Shown piece after piece: positions 16,949 through 24,646 of a DNA stretch of 64,000 nt. The DNA is from Nocardiopsis metallicus (GTDB taxonomy: Bacteria; Actinomycetota; Actinomycetes; Streptosporangiales; Streptosporangiaceae), in contig NZ_JACHDO010000001.1 in assembly GCF_014201115.1 (NCBI RefSeq), positions 310,001 through 374,000 on the forward strand. The letters are read 5' to 3'. A program made the position numbers and the translations under genes. The notes below the pieces were generated by a model that ran no database searches, was not told the origin of the DNA, and was given only the letters and a program-made list of their open reading frames with translations. Positions within the stretch are counted from its first letter, which is position 1; each line of letters starts with the position of its first letter.

Positions 16949-18877
16949 GTGGTGGACGGGGGGAGAACAGGCCCGGGTGCCGCGAACCCGAAGGCCACGG
17001 TCTGGGACCACGTCCTGCTGGGCGTCTGCGTCCTCGCGGTGTTCCTGCTTGTGCTGACCGCCTTCAACACCACGGTCACCCCCGACGTCACCGCGTACCC
17101 CTCCGACGACTCCGGCGAACCCGTCGCGCAGCCGCTGTCCGCCCTCATGGACCGGACCGGGATATCCCCGGACGGCTCCGCGGGCGCCGGGGACCTCGAC
17201 CAGGCGGGCAACAGCCTGTCCGCGCGGGGCCTGGCCGCGGCTGGCTGGCACCCCGGCGGAGAGGTCGTCCTGCTGGACACCCCGCTCGAACTACCCGTCT
17301 ACGGTCCCGGACGCCCCGACCACGTGATCTCCGACGGCCAGTCCGTGGCGCTCACCGCCGAACCCGCCGAGTTCCAGTCCGTGACCTTCCTGGTCACCGG
17401 GACCCGGACCGACGGCACCGGCGAGGACGTGCGGGGCAACGGCAGGGTGGTCTACTCGGACGGCACCGCCAAGGACTTCCCGTTCTCGGTTCCGGACTGG
17501 GCCGCGGGCCCGGCCGGGGACGCGGTCCTGTCCCTGCCCTACGCCAACTCCGCCACGGGTTTCGGGCAGGGCGCCATCGGCTCGGTGCGCCTGTACGCCC
17601 GTTCCGTGCCGCTGGACCCCGACCGCCAGGTCGACCACGTCATCCTGCCCACGGTCCTGGACGACGACGCCAGCCTGCACGTGTTCTCGGTGGGCGGGCG
17701 GCCCCCGGCGCAGCCCTGGACCGGCACCTGGGCCCGCGCCACCTCCGGGTACGCCGAGGTGGGCCCGTGGGAGGACCAGACGCTGCGCCTGACGGTGCGC
17801 ACAACCACCGGCGGCTACAAGGCCCGGATCCGGCTCGACAACACCTTCGCCTCCCGCCCGGTCGCCATCGGCGCGGCCTCCATCGCCCTGCGGGACGGGG
17901 ACGCGTCCACGCACGGCGCGGCCACCCGCGGCGCGGCGGTCCCGCTCACCTTCGACGGCGCGCCCGGTGCGGCCATCCCGGCAGGGGGCACGCTGGTCAG
18001 CGACCCCGTCGACATCCTCCTGCCGCCGCAGACCCAGCTCCTGGTCAGCTTCCACCTGCCCGAACGGGTCACCGCTGCGCCGATGCACTACGCCTCGGTG
18101 GACACCAACTACACGAGCGTGCCGGGAAGCGGCGACCAGACCATGGACGGTACCGGCGAGCCGTTCACCGGGCTGGTGGACCGGTGGCCGTTCCTCACCG
18201 GGATCGAGATCTCGGACGGCCCGGGTGCGGTCGTGACCTACGGCGACTCCATCACCGACGGCCTGCGCTCGCGCCGGGACGCCTACACGCGCTGGCCGGA
18301 CGTGCTCAGCGCGCGGCTGCACGCCAGCCCGGACCTGCCCAACCCGGGGGTGCTCAACCTCGGGGTGGCGGGCAACCGGATCACCTCGGACGGTTACCCG
18401 GGCGAGGGCGTGTCCGCCTACGCCAGCGGAGTGAGCATGCTGCACCGCGCCCAGCGGGACGTCTTCTCCCAGAACGGCGTGGACTCGGTGGTGGTCTTCG
18501 CTGGGATCAACGACCTGCGCTGGGGCGCGCACCCGGACGAGGTGGTCGCGGGGCTGAGGCGGCTGGCCAACACCGCGAACGAACACGGAGCGCGGGTCTT
18601 CGCGGCGACCCTGGTGCCCTGCGCGGGGGAGGCCCGATGCACTCCGGAGGTAGACCAGGGGCGCGAGTACGTCAACGCCCACCTGCGCGAACAGGCGCAG
18701 GACCCGGCCTCCTCGGCCTTCGACGGGGTATGGGACTTCGACGCGGTGCTGCGCGACCCGATGGCGCCGGAGCGGCTGCGCCCGGAGTACGACTCCGGCG
18801 ACCACCTGCACCCCAACGAGGCCGGGCTGAGGGCGATCGCGGAGTCGGTGGACCTGTATGAGCTGGTCGGCGACTGA
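16949..18877 (+). CDS. SGNH/GDSL-type lipase or carbohydrate esterase, membrane anchored
   Basis: Protein of 642 aa. A signal anchor at about residues 20-41 (HVLLGVCVLAVFLLVLTAF) places it outside the membrane. Residues about 70-420 form a beta-rich region of unclear family. The C-terminal SGNH hydrolase shows block I TYGDSITDG (catalytic Ser), block II NLGVAGNR (Gly), block III GINDL (Asn) and block V GDHLHPN (Asp-x-x-His). Two Cys in VPCAGEARC may form a disulfide near the active site. Expected to deacylate an extracellular polymer or lipid. Start GTG 16949 follows GGGGAGGAAGG. Neighbours give no substrate clue. Confidence 0.88.
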   Translation: MVDGGRTGPGAANPKATVWDHVLLGVCVLAVFLLVLTAFNTTVTPDVTAYPSDDSGEPVAQPLSALMDRTGISPDGSAGAGDLDQAGNSLSARGLAAAGWHPGGEVVLLDTPLELPVYGPGRPDHVISDGQSVALTAEPAEFQSVTFLVTGTRTDGTGEDVRGNGRVVYSDGTAKDFPFSVPDWAAGPAGDAVLSLPYANSATGFGQGAIGSVRLYARSVPLDPDRQVDHVILPTVLDDDASLHVFSVGGRPPAQPWTGTWARATSGYAEVGPWEDQTLRLTVRTTTGGYKARIRLDNTFASRPVAIGAASIALRDGDASTHGAATRGAAVPLTFDGAPGAAIPAGGTLVSDPVDILLPPQTQLLVSFHLPERVTAAPMHYASVDTNYTSVPGSGDQTMDGTGEPFTGLVDRWPFLTGIEISDGPGAVVTYGDSITDGLRSRRDAYTRWPDVLSARLHASPDLPNPGVLNLGVAGNRITSDGYPGEGVSAYASGVSMLHRAQRDVFSQNGVDSVVVFAGINDLRWGAHPDEVVAGLRRLANTANEHGARVFAATLVPCAGEARCTPEVDQGREYVNAHLREQAQDPASSAFDGVWDFDAVLRDPMAPERLRPEYDSGDHLHPNEAGLRAIAESVDLYELVGD

Positions 18878-18894
18878 CGGCCCCGCCGGTGCGG

Positions 18895-19515
18895 TCAGCG
18901 CGGGTACTGGAGGTGGTGGTGGATCACCAGGTCGACGTAGACGCCGCCGAGATCGCTGAGGCTGAGACCGGCCTCGGGGTCGTACCAGTGCAGCAGTGAG
19001 TCGAAGGTGTCCAGGACGGAGTCGGTGGCCTTGCCGGTGTCGCGGATGGGGAACTGTCCGGCGGCCACCCCCGCCACGATGATCCCGTGCACGTGCGCGC
19101 GGAAGGTTCGGTGCAGCGAGCTGATCTCGCGGTGTCGGGCGGGGTTGATGGCCCGCAGGGTCGGTAGCAGGTCCTGGCTCAGGGCGATGGCGGCACGGTG
19201 TTTCCAGCCGGAGCTCACGTGCCTGCGGACGAGGCCGGACATGCGTTCGGTGGGCGGCCGCTCGGGGGCGTCGGCCGCCAGCTGGGTGTTGACGCGTTCT
19301 CGGGTGGCACGTAACACGACGGCGTAGGTCAGGTCGAACCTGGTGGGGAAGGCCCGCCTGAGGCATGCCGCGTCGGTGTCGGTCTCGGCCGCGATCCGGT
19401 GGGTCAGGTCGGACATGGCCATGCCGCGGGAACCGTGCTCGGCGAACAGGCGGGCCGCGCAGTCCAGGACGGGGGCTGTCGTGCGAAGCGTGTGAGGGGA
19501 GAGGTCGGCCGTCAT
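18895..19515 (-). CDS. TetR-family transcriptional regulator
   Basis: Protein of 206 aa. Residues about 12-60 form the DNA-binding three-helix unit: APVLDCAARLFAEHGSRGMA, then the MSDLTHRIAAE helix and a recognition region ending FPTRFDLTYAVV. The remaining 140 residues are helical ligand-binding domain, including HVSSGWKHRAAIALSQDLL. It faces the SGNH hydrolase gene convergently (17 nt between stops) and has the IscB remnant behind it. Its target genes are not evident; TetR proteins commonly control a divergent neighbour, which here is absent. Confidence 0.85.
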   Translation of the reverse strand: MTADLSPHTLRTTAPVLDCAARLFAEHGSRGMAMSDLTHRIAAETDTDAACLRRAFPTRFDLTYAVVLRATRERVNTQLAADAPERPPTERMSGLVRRHVSSGWKHRAAIALSQDLLPTLRAINPARHREISSLHRTFRAHVHGIIVAGVAAGQFPIRDTGKATDSVLDTFDSLLHWYDPEAGLSLSDLGGVYVDLVIHHHLQYPR

Positions 19516-19518
19516 CGA

Positions 19519-20251
19519 TCAGTTGGGCGTGGAAACCTGGTCCTTCAGGGCCGGGGGGGAAACGCCTTGCTCCTTTCGGAAGGTGTAGGCATAGCCGTCG
19601 GCTCGCTGGAGTGGCTGAACGTGCCGGTGCCCGATGCCCTGGACGGTGCCGTGGGCGGTGGTTACGGACGCGGTTCCGCTCTGTGCGCCCGCCCGAACCC
19701 ACGTGGGCGGGCAGGCGCTGTTCCAGGGCCCGCCAGAGCGCCCACCGCGTTGAGTTCATGGCAGCGGCATCCCGCAGCGGGGCCTTGGCCTGAGCGAGAA
19801 CCCTGTTCAGGGTGCGCCTATTGGTGACGAACTGCTCGACCGGCAGGTTGTCCTTGGCCTGGTTGCAGGGCACACACGCCAGAACCGGGTTGGAGACCGG
19901 GTCCGAGCCGCTCCGCGATCGGGGGTGGACGTGGTCTTTGTCGAGGACGAACACGGACGGGTGGATGGTGCGCACCTCACGGCGCTGCTCCCCGACCCCC
20001 TCAGGGTTGGGGGTGACGCCACCAGCGTCAGGTGAAGTGCCGGTGGTCTCCCCTCGACCATGTCCCGCACCGGGTAGCACCGGGCGGTGGTGTCCGTGCC
20101 CCGTTTCGTTCCCGATCCGGGGAGAGTCTGCTGGCACGGGTTCCAGAGCAGGAAGGACTTCGCCGGAGGCGTCTGAGGGCGGTGACGGGCGACGGGAGGG
20201 ATGAGGAAGCACGGCCTGGCGGGTCTGCTGTCCTGTGCGGAACGTAGCCAT
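19519..20251 (-). pseudogene. iscB: Remnant of an IscB-type (OMEGA) RNA-guided nuclease
   Basis: The minus strand encodes an HNH domain with DHVHPRSRSGSDP, LACVPCNQAKDNLPVEQF, LAQAKAPLRDAAAMNSTRWA and GSGGRTERN, the signature run of IscB proteins. About 60 residues of RuvC-III that should follow are missing. Near 19670-19680 the reading frame changes and the IscB C-terminus appears: TTAHGTVQGIGHRHVQ, LQRADGYAYTFR, stop at 19519. Upstream of HNH, VFVLDK, which resembles the IscB N-terminal start, abuts DHVHP directly. RuvC-I, bridge helix and RuvC-II are therefore absent. The upstream open frame begins at ATG 20251 after an excellent site (GAGGAGGTGACATCG) but its first 90 residues match nothing I know. 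The remnant cannot be an active RuvC nickase. Confidence 0.8.
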
Positions 20252-20577
20252 CGATGTCACCTCCTCGTGGTGATGGCTGGGTCTGGTGAAGGCGGCCTTC
20301 GGCCGAAAGAACCGAAAGCCCGGCCCTTCGGAACCGGAATCCCTTTGCTCGTTGGTTTCTCGTCGGTCGGTGTGCGCCGCGAAGGGGAGGGAATTCCAGG
20401 GTAACCGCGAGCGGGCGACAAATCGTGTGGAACGGTGGAACGCATTGGCGTAAGAGGAGTTCGTGGTGCGCATGGTTTTCATGTGCGCATTGGTGTTCTT
20501 TGTGGGCGTATCGTGCTGTTCCTCCAGGGGTGACAGCAGCTCATGGTGGGTCCTTGGTGTACCGTCCCAGGCTCTCC
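20252..20577. other. 326-bp region upstream of the IscB remnant
   Basis: No gene supported. In intact IscB loci the guide (omega) RNA lies just upstream of the gene on the same strand, so this stretch could hold its remains. A short hairpin is visible (CGGCCTTCGGCCG near 20300). I cannot identify an omega RNA scaffold with confidence. The right half (20400-20577) is richer in A+T and contains repeated GTGCGCAT and GTGTTC words. Confidence 0.35.
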
Positions 20578-21453
20578 TCAGGCCGGCCCGGGGGTCGGAT
20601 TCGTTCCCTGTGGGACTCCTTGAAAGGTGCCCTGGGCGATGCTTTGTTCCGCGTTCTGCGCGGCGCCGTCAATGGTGTTCTGGTGCGTACCCGCCGGCGC
20701 CGCCGGCGGTGCCCCCGGAGGGCCCTGCGGAGTTCCCGAAGGATTTCCCCGAGGAGTTTCCTGGGCACGTCCGGAAGCCAGCGAAACCAGGTCGTCGACG
20801 CGTTCGGTGGCCAGAGCGTCCACGCCCATGCCGATGAGCCGGGCCATCTCCGGGAACTCGTTCACCGTCCAGGCGACCACCCGATAACCCTGTCGGTGCA
20901 TCTCACCGACCCTCTCCCGGTCCAGCAGGGTGTAGTGCGTCCCCAGGAACGTCGGCCGCAACGCGTGTGCCACCTCCTGCGGCGGCGGTCCGGGCTGCTC
21001 CCAGGCCAGCATCAGCCGCACACCGGTGCTCCGTGCGCGCAGGGCCTGCAGGGTCTCCACCGGCCCGGTGAACAGCGCCTGGTCGCCGAAGCCGTGCTCT
21101 CGCAGGACCTGGTCGGAGGCGAGCGCGGCTTCCGGCGAGGTGACGTCGATCAACAGGGGGGAGGCGTCCCGGCCGCAGAACTCGGCCAGCACCTCCATCA
21201 GTGTGGGTACGCGACGCTCCACGTCGTCGCGGGTGGCGGCAAGTTCGGCCAGGGTCAGATCACCGACCTGGCGGGGCGGGGAACCCGGGGCGGCCACGAC
21301 GCGTTCGTCCACCAGGACCGGGTACCCGTCCGAGGTCAGGTGGACGTCGATCTTGACCAGGTCCACTCCGGCGCGCAAGGCTGAGCGCAGGGCCGGAAGC
21401 GTGTTACCCGGGAATCGTGCGGTGTCTCCGCGTAGTGCGATGGACAACGTCAT
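20578..21453 (-). CDS. Glycerophosphodiester phosphodiesterase-like protein with altered active site
   Basis: Protein of 291 aa with the GDPD TIM-barrel pattern: ALRGDTARFPGNTLPALRSAL, then DLVKIDVHLTSDGYPVLVDE, LTLAELAATRDD, VPTLMEVLAEF and VVAWTVNEFPEMARLIGMGV plus DALATERVDDL. Active enzymes have HRG, E-x-D and HD at the three catalytic spots. Here they read LRG (Leu7), K-I-D (Lys34) and VDE (Val48), so both His and the Glu are replaced. About 50 C-terminal residues are Pro/Gly/Gln/Thr repeats. Start ATG 21453 fits the family; a clear ribosome site is absent. It may be a non-catalytic or differently acting member. Confidence 0.8.
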   Translation of the reverse strand: MTLSIALRGDTARFPGNTLPALRSALRAGVDLVKIDVHLTSDGYPVLVDERVVAAPGSPPRQVGDLTLAELAATRDDVERRVPTLMEVLAEFCGRDASPLLIDVTSPEAALASDQVLREHGFGDQALFTGPVETLQALRARSTGVRLMLAWEQPGPPPQEVAHALRPTFLGTHYTLLDRERVGEMHRQGYRVVAWTVNEFPEMARLIGMGVDALATERVDDLVSLASGRAQETPRGNPSGTPQGPPGAPPAAPAGTHQNTIDGAAQNAEQSIAQGTFQGVPQGTNPTPGPA

Positions 21454-21709
21454 ACAGACAAGGGTGGCAAAAGGCAGCGCGTTACGTGGCGCAAACAGGA
21501 AAAACGCCCACCAGGGAGTCCGTGCGGGGCCCGTGCGCGCGGTGCGTGAGGACCGGTGCGTACGGTGCTGAGGGCCCGGTCGCGGTGTGACTGCGAGCGG
21601 ACTCACGTCGCCAGGACACCGTCCTGGGTACAGCTACCTGGGAAACTTTGTTACTGGGTGTCGTGATGGCACGGCACCCCAAGGCCGGCCCCCGAGTGTG
21701 AGGCGAACG

Positions 21710-22480
21710 ATGATCCCGGACCAACGGCGAGAGCACATCCTGAAGCTCCTCCAGGAGCGGCACGTGCTGAGTATCAACGAGCTCACGTCGATGCTGTCCG
21801 TGTCCCACATGACGGTGCGTCGCGACATCCAGGCTCTGGAGAACGACGGCAAGGTCCTGTCGGTCACCGGTGGCGTGCGGCTGGCCGCGCGGCTCAAGAG
21901 CGAGCCCTCCTACCTGGCCAAGGCTCAGCTGGAGGTGCCCGCCAAGCGCGCCATAGCGCGCGCCGCGGCCGACCTGGTGCGCGAGAACTTCACCATCTAC
22001 CTGGACGCGGGCACGACCACTCTGCAGATGGTGCCGCTGCTCACCGACAAGGTCGGGCTGACCGTCATCACCAGCGACTTCAACGTCGTCGGCCACCTGA
22101 TGGAGTACCCGGGGATCGAACTGATCCACACCGGGGGCGTGGTGTCGCACTCCGACCACTCCTCCGTCGGCCAGTTCACCGCGGACTTCCTCCGCCAGGT
22201 CAACGTCGACCTCGCCTTCATCGCGAGCAGCTCCTGGGACGCCGAACGCGGCTCGACCACGCCCTCCGAGGCCAAGGTGATCGCCAAGCAGGAACTGCTG
22301 CGCATCGCCTCCAAGAGCGTCCTGGTGGTGGACAGCACCAAGTACGGCAAGTTCGGCACCTTCCGGGTGGCCCGCCTGGAGGAATTCGACCTGATCATCA
22401 CCGACGACCGCCTGCCGCGCTCCGCGGTGGACGAGCTCGGCGAGCGCGACATCCGACTCAAGACCGTTCCGGGCGAGTAG
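21710..22480 (+). CDS. DeoR-family transcriptional regulator
   Basis: Protein of 256 aa. The N-terminal winged helix is MIPDQRREHILKLLQERHVL, INELTSMLSVSHMTVRRDIQ and LENDGKVLSVTGGVRL. The sensor domain has the sugar-isomerase-like YLDAGTTTLQM, VITSDFNVVGHLM, LIHTGGVV and the late motif VDSTKYGKFG. Such regulators normally repress sugar-phosphate use genes and respond to a phosphorylated sugar. Start ATG 21710 matches the family; upstream in-frame codons are unlikely. It is not adjacent to a sugar operon, so the target is open. Confidence 0.92.
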   Translation: MIPDQRREHILKLLQERHVLSINELTSMLSVSHMTVRRDIQALENDGKVLSVTGGVRLAARLKSEPSYLAKAQLEVPAKRAIARAAADLVRENFTIYLDAGTTTLQMVPLLTDKVGLTVITSDFNVVGHLMEYPGIELIHTGGVVSHSDHSSVGQFTADFLRQVNVDLAFIASSSWDAERGSTTPSEAKVIAKQELLRIASKSVLVVDSTKYGKFGTFRVARLEEFDLIITDDRLPRSAVDELGERDIRLKTVPGE

Positions 22481-22506
22481 CCCGCTCTTCCCCGGGTTCC
22501 CCAGGC

Positions 22507-22536
22507 AGGGCGCTCTTTCCCCGGAGAGAGCGCCCT
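22507..22536. terminator. Convergent terminator between DeoR and VOC genes
   Basis: Stem AGGGCGCTCT (22507-22516) pairs with AGAGCGCCCT (22527-22536) around a 10-nt loop. It lies between two converging stops and can serve both strands. Confidence 0.8.
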
Positions 22537-22543
22537 TGGGGAC

Positions 22544-23017
22544 TCAGTCCTCGCCGGTGTCGGGGTCTGCGGGGACGAACAGTGCGAGTTCGGTGCCGTC
22601 GGGGTCGTGGAAGACCAGGGTCGAGCCCTCCGCGGTGTGGACCACCGGGGTGTGCTCCACGTCCAACCGGGTGAACCGGTCCTCCCAGGCCTCCAGCACG
22701 CCCGGGTTGGCCACGGCCAGGGTCAGGCGGCCCAGGCCGCAGCGGCGGCTGTCGAAGCGGCCCTTGAAGTTGTCCCGGTGCTGGACGAGCTCGATCACCA
22801 GACCACCCGGGTGCCGGAGCACGGTCTGGCGCGGGCCGTCCCGGTCGCCGTGGCGCTCTGGCCGGAACCCCAGCACGGAGCGGTAGAAGTGCGCGCTCAC
22901 GTCGTGGTCGCGCACGGACAGGGTCACACGCGCGATCCCGGCGAGCGGAGGGGACGGCGGGGAAGCCACACGGCGCAGGCTGGCACGGGGGGCGAGCGCC
23001 TTGAACAGATCAAGCAC
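22544..23017 (-). CDS. VOC (glyoxalase/bleomycin resistance) superfamily protein
   Basis: One vicinal-oxygen-chelate domain. IARVTLSVRDHDVSAHFYRS opens the first beta-alpha-beta module and GLGRLTLAVANPGVLEAWE the second, followed by VFHDPDGTELALF, whose Glu is the usual metal ligand. The length is 157 aa from GTG 23017; upstream candidates (23026, 23113) and GTG 22969 are also possible, so the N-terminus is uncertain. Substrates in this superfamily range from glyoxal adducts to antibiotics, and nothing nearby narrows it. It converges with the DeoR gene. Confidence 0.8.
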   Translation of the reverse strand: MLDLFKALAPRASLRRVASPPSPPLAGIARVTLSVRDHDVSAHFYRSVLGFRPERHGDRDGPRQTVLRHPGGLVIELVQHRDNFKGRFDSRRCGLGRLTLAVANPGVLEAWEDRFTRLDVEHTPVVHTAEGSTLVFHDPDGTELALFVPADPDTGED

Positions 23018-23109
23018 GGTGGTCAAGCCTAGGCCCGACCCCGCCTGTCTGCCAGGTTCTTGACGCGGGCTTAACGCCCGCATCACAGGGGCCGCGGTGC
23101 CGGACCAGC

Positions 23110-24405
23110 TCAAATCCCGCGGGTGGCCCCGGTTGTCTTGGCCACGTGTGCCCCGGCCATCGGGTCGGTGAGGGCACTGGCGGGGACGTCAGGGCTGTCG
23201 GGGCGCTCGTACCAGCGCCCGCGCAGGACCAGAGTGGTCACCGCGAACGAGACCAGCCCGCCCGCCGTGGCCAGCGCGAACGCCCCCTGATGGCCGTAGG
23301 CGTCGGCCAGGGCGCCGGAGATCATGGAGCCCAGGGACTGCCCCAGGATCAGGCTGCTCAGAATGATCGCCATCGACTGCGAGAGCCGGCTGGGCGGGGC
23401 CGCCCGCTCGATCAGCCCGAACAGACTCACCAGGTGCGGGCCGATCGCGATACCCAGCACGAGGATGGCCACCGCCAGGCTCACGGGCCCGTGGTCCAGG
23501 TACAGGGGGAGGGTGAGCAGGGCCAGACCGCCCGCCGCCACCCGGGTGCGCGCGGTCAGCGAGAAGCCCACCGGCAACGAGGCCATCATCAGTCCGGCCA
23601 CGGCGCTGCTGGACCCCATCACCGCGTACATCAGTCCGGACAGGTCCCCGTGTCCGGCGTTGTCCGCGAACGCGGTCACCCCCGTGGACATTCCGCCGAA
23701 GAACAGCCCCTGGCAGAACATCGGCACGGCGAGCAGGAGCAGCGCCGGACGGGTGATCCGGCCCTCGGCGCCGCGCACCGGGGCCGACCCGGGCGGAGCG
23801 GTGGGGTGCAGGGCGAACACGGTGCCGAACACACCGATCAGCACGGCCGCGCCGAGCACGCTCGCGGTGGGGGAGAGGGTGAGGGTGAGGACGCCGACCA
23901 GGGCCGGGCCCAGTACGAAGGAGGCCTCGTCCAGGACGCCCTCCACCGACATCGCCGCCGAGACCGAGCGTTCACGCTCCGGCCCGCGGTCGGGCCCCTT
24001 GCGGATGAGCACCACCCACCGGGTGCGCGCCATCGGGCCTACCTGGGGCATGCACAGACCGCCGGCGGCGGCCAGCGCCACCAGGGTCGGCAGCGGGGCG
24101 TCCGCCGTGATCGCGGCGACCAGTAGGACGATCAGGGCCGCGTCCAGGAGCGCGGTGACCAGGACGGGGACACGCTGCCCGTGGCGGTCGGCGAAGCGGG
24201 CGATGACCGGACCGCCCACGGCCTCACCGAGCGCGAACGCCCCGGAGACCAGACCGGCCGCGGCGACGCTGCCGGTGGTGCTGGTGACCAGGGTCAGCAG
24301 CCCGATGAGGGTCATCGATACGGGGAGCCGGGCCAGGAAGGTGGCGAGTAGCAGCGGCCGACCGGCGATCCGGTTCATCCGCCGCAGGGTCTCCAGAGGT
24401 GACAT
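23110..24405 (-). CDS. MFS transporter
   Basis: Integral membrane protein of 431 aa with about 12 hydrophobic segments. Examples are PLLLATFLARLPVSMTLIGL, LVSGAFALGEAVGGPVIARF and a TM4-TM5 region LPTLVALAAAGGLCMPQVGP. The loop FADRHGQRVPVL after TM2 corresponds to the MFS A-motif. The N-terminus MSPLETLRRMNRIAGRP is positively charged and faces the cytoplasm. The short-loop pattern and GxxxG-rich helices resemble drug or sugar efflux pumps; the substrate is unknown. Start ATG 24405 is chosen as the first Met before the membrane core, with a weak CGAGG site. The neighbouring two-component system is divergently transcribed. Confidence 0.88.
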   Translation of the reverse strand: MSPLETLRRMNRIAGRPLLLATFLARLPVSMTLIGLLTLVTSTTGSVAAAGLVSGAFALGEAVGGPVIARFADRHGQRVPVLVTALLDAALIVLLVAAITADAPLPTLVALAAAGGLCMPQVGPMARTRWVVLIRKGPDRGPERERSVSAAMSVEGVLDEASFVLGPALVGVLTLTLSPTASVLGAAVLIGVFGTVFALHPTAPPGSAPVRGAEGRITRPALLLLAVPMFCQGLFFGGMSTGVTAFADNAGHGDLSGLMYAVMGSSSAVAGLMMASLPVGFSLTARTRVAAGGLALLTLPLYLDHGPVSLAVAILVLGIAIGPHLVSLFGLIERAAPPSRLSQSMAIILSSLILGQSLGSMISGALADAYGHQGAFALATAGGLVSFAVTTLVLRGRWYERPDSPDVPASALTDPMAGAHVAKTTGATRGI

Positions 24406-24646
24406 ACAACCTCGTTCTGTCTCGTGGTGCCGCACCGTCGCCCTCGGCCGCAAAACATCCCATGATAGGTGGACTGTCCCGGGTCGGTGACACGGCGACC
24501 GCCCTCGCGCGCTGGGGCGCGGCGACCGCCACGGGGCGGGGACACAGGACCTCAGGCACCGGAACGGGGCAACCGCCATCGGACAGGGACAGGACCTGAC
24601 TTTCGCGGGTGAGCGGAACCGGTCCCGGCTGTGTAGGTTCCTCCCC

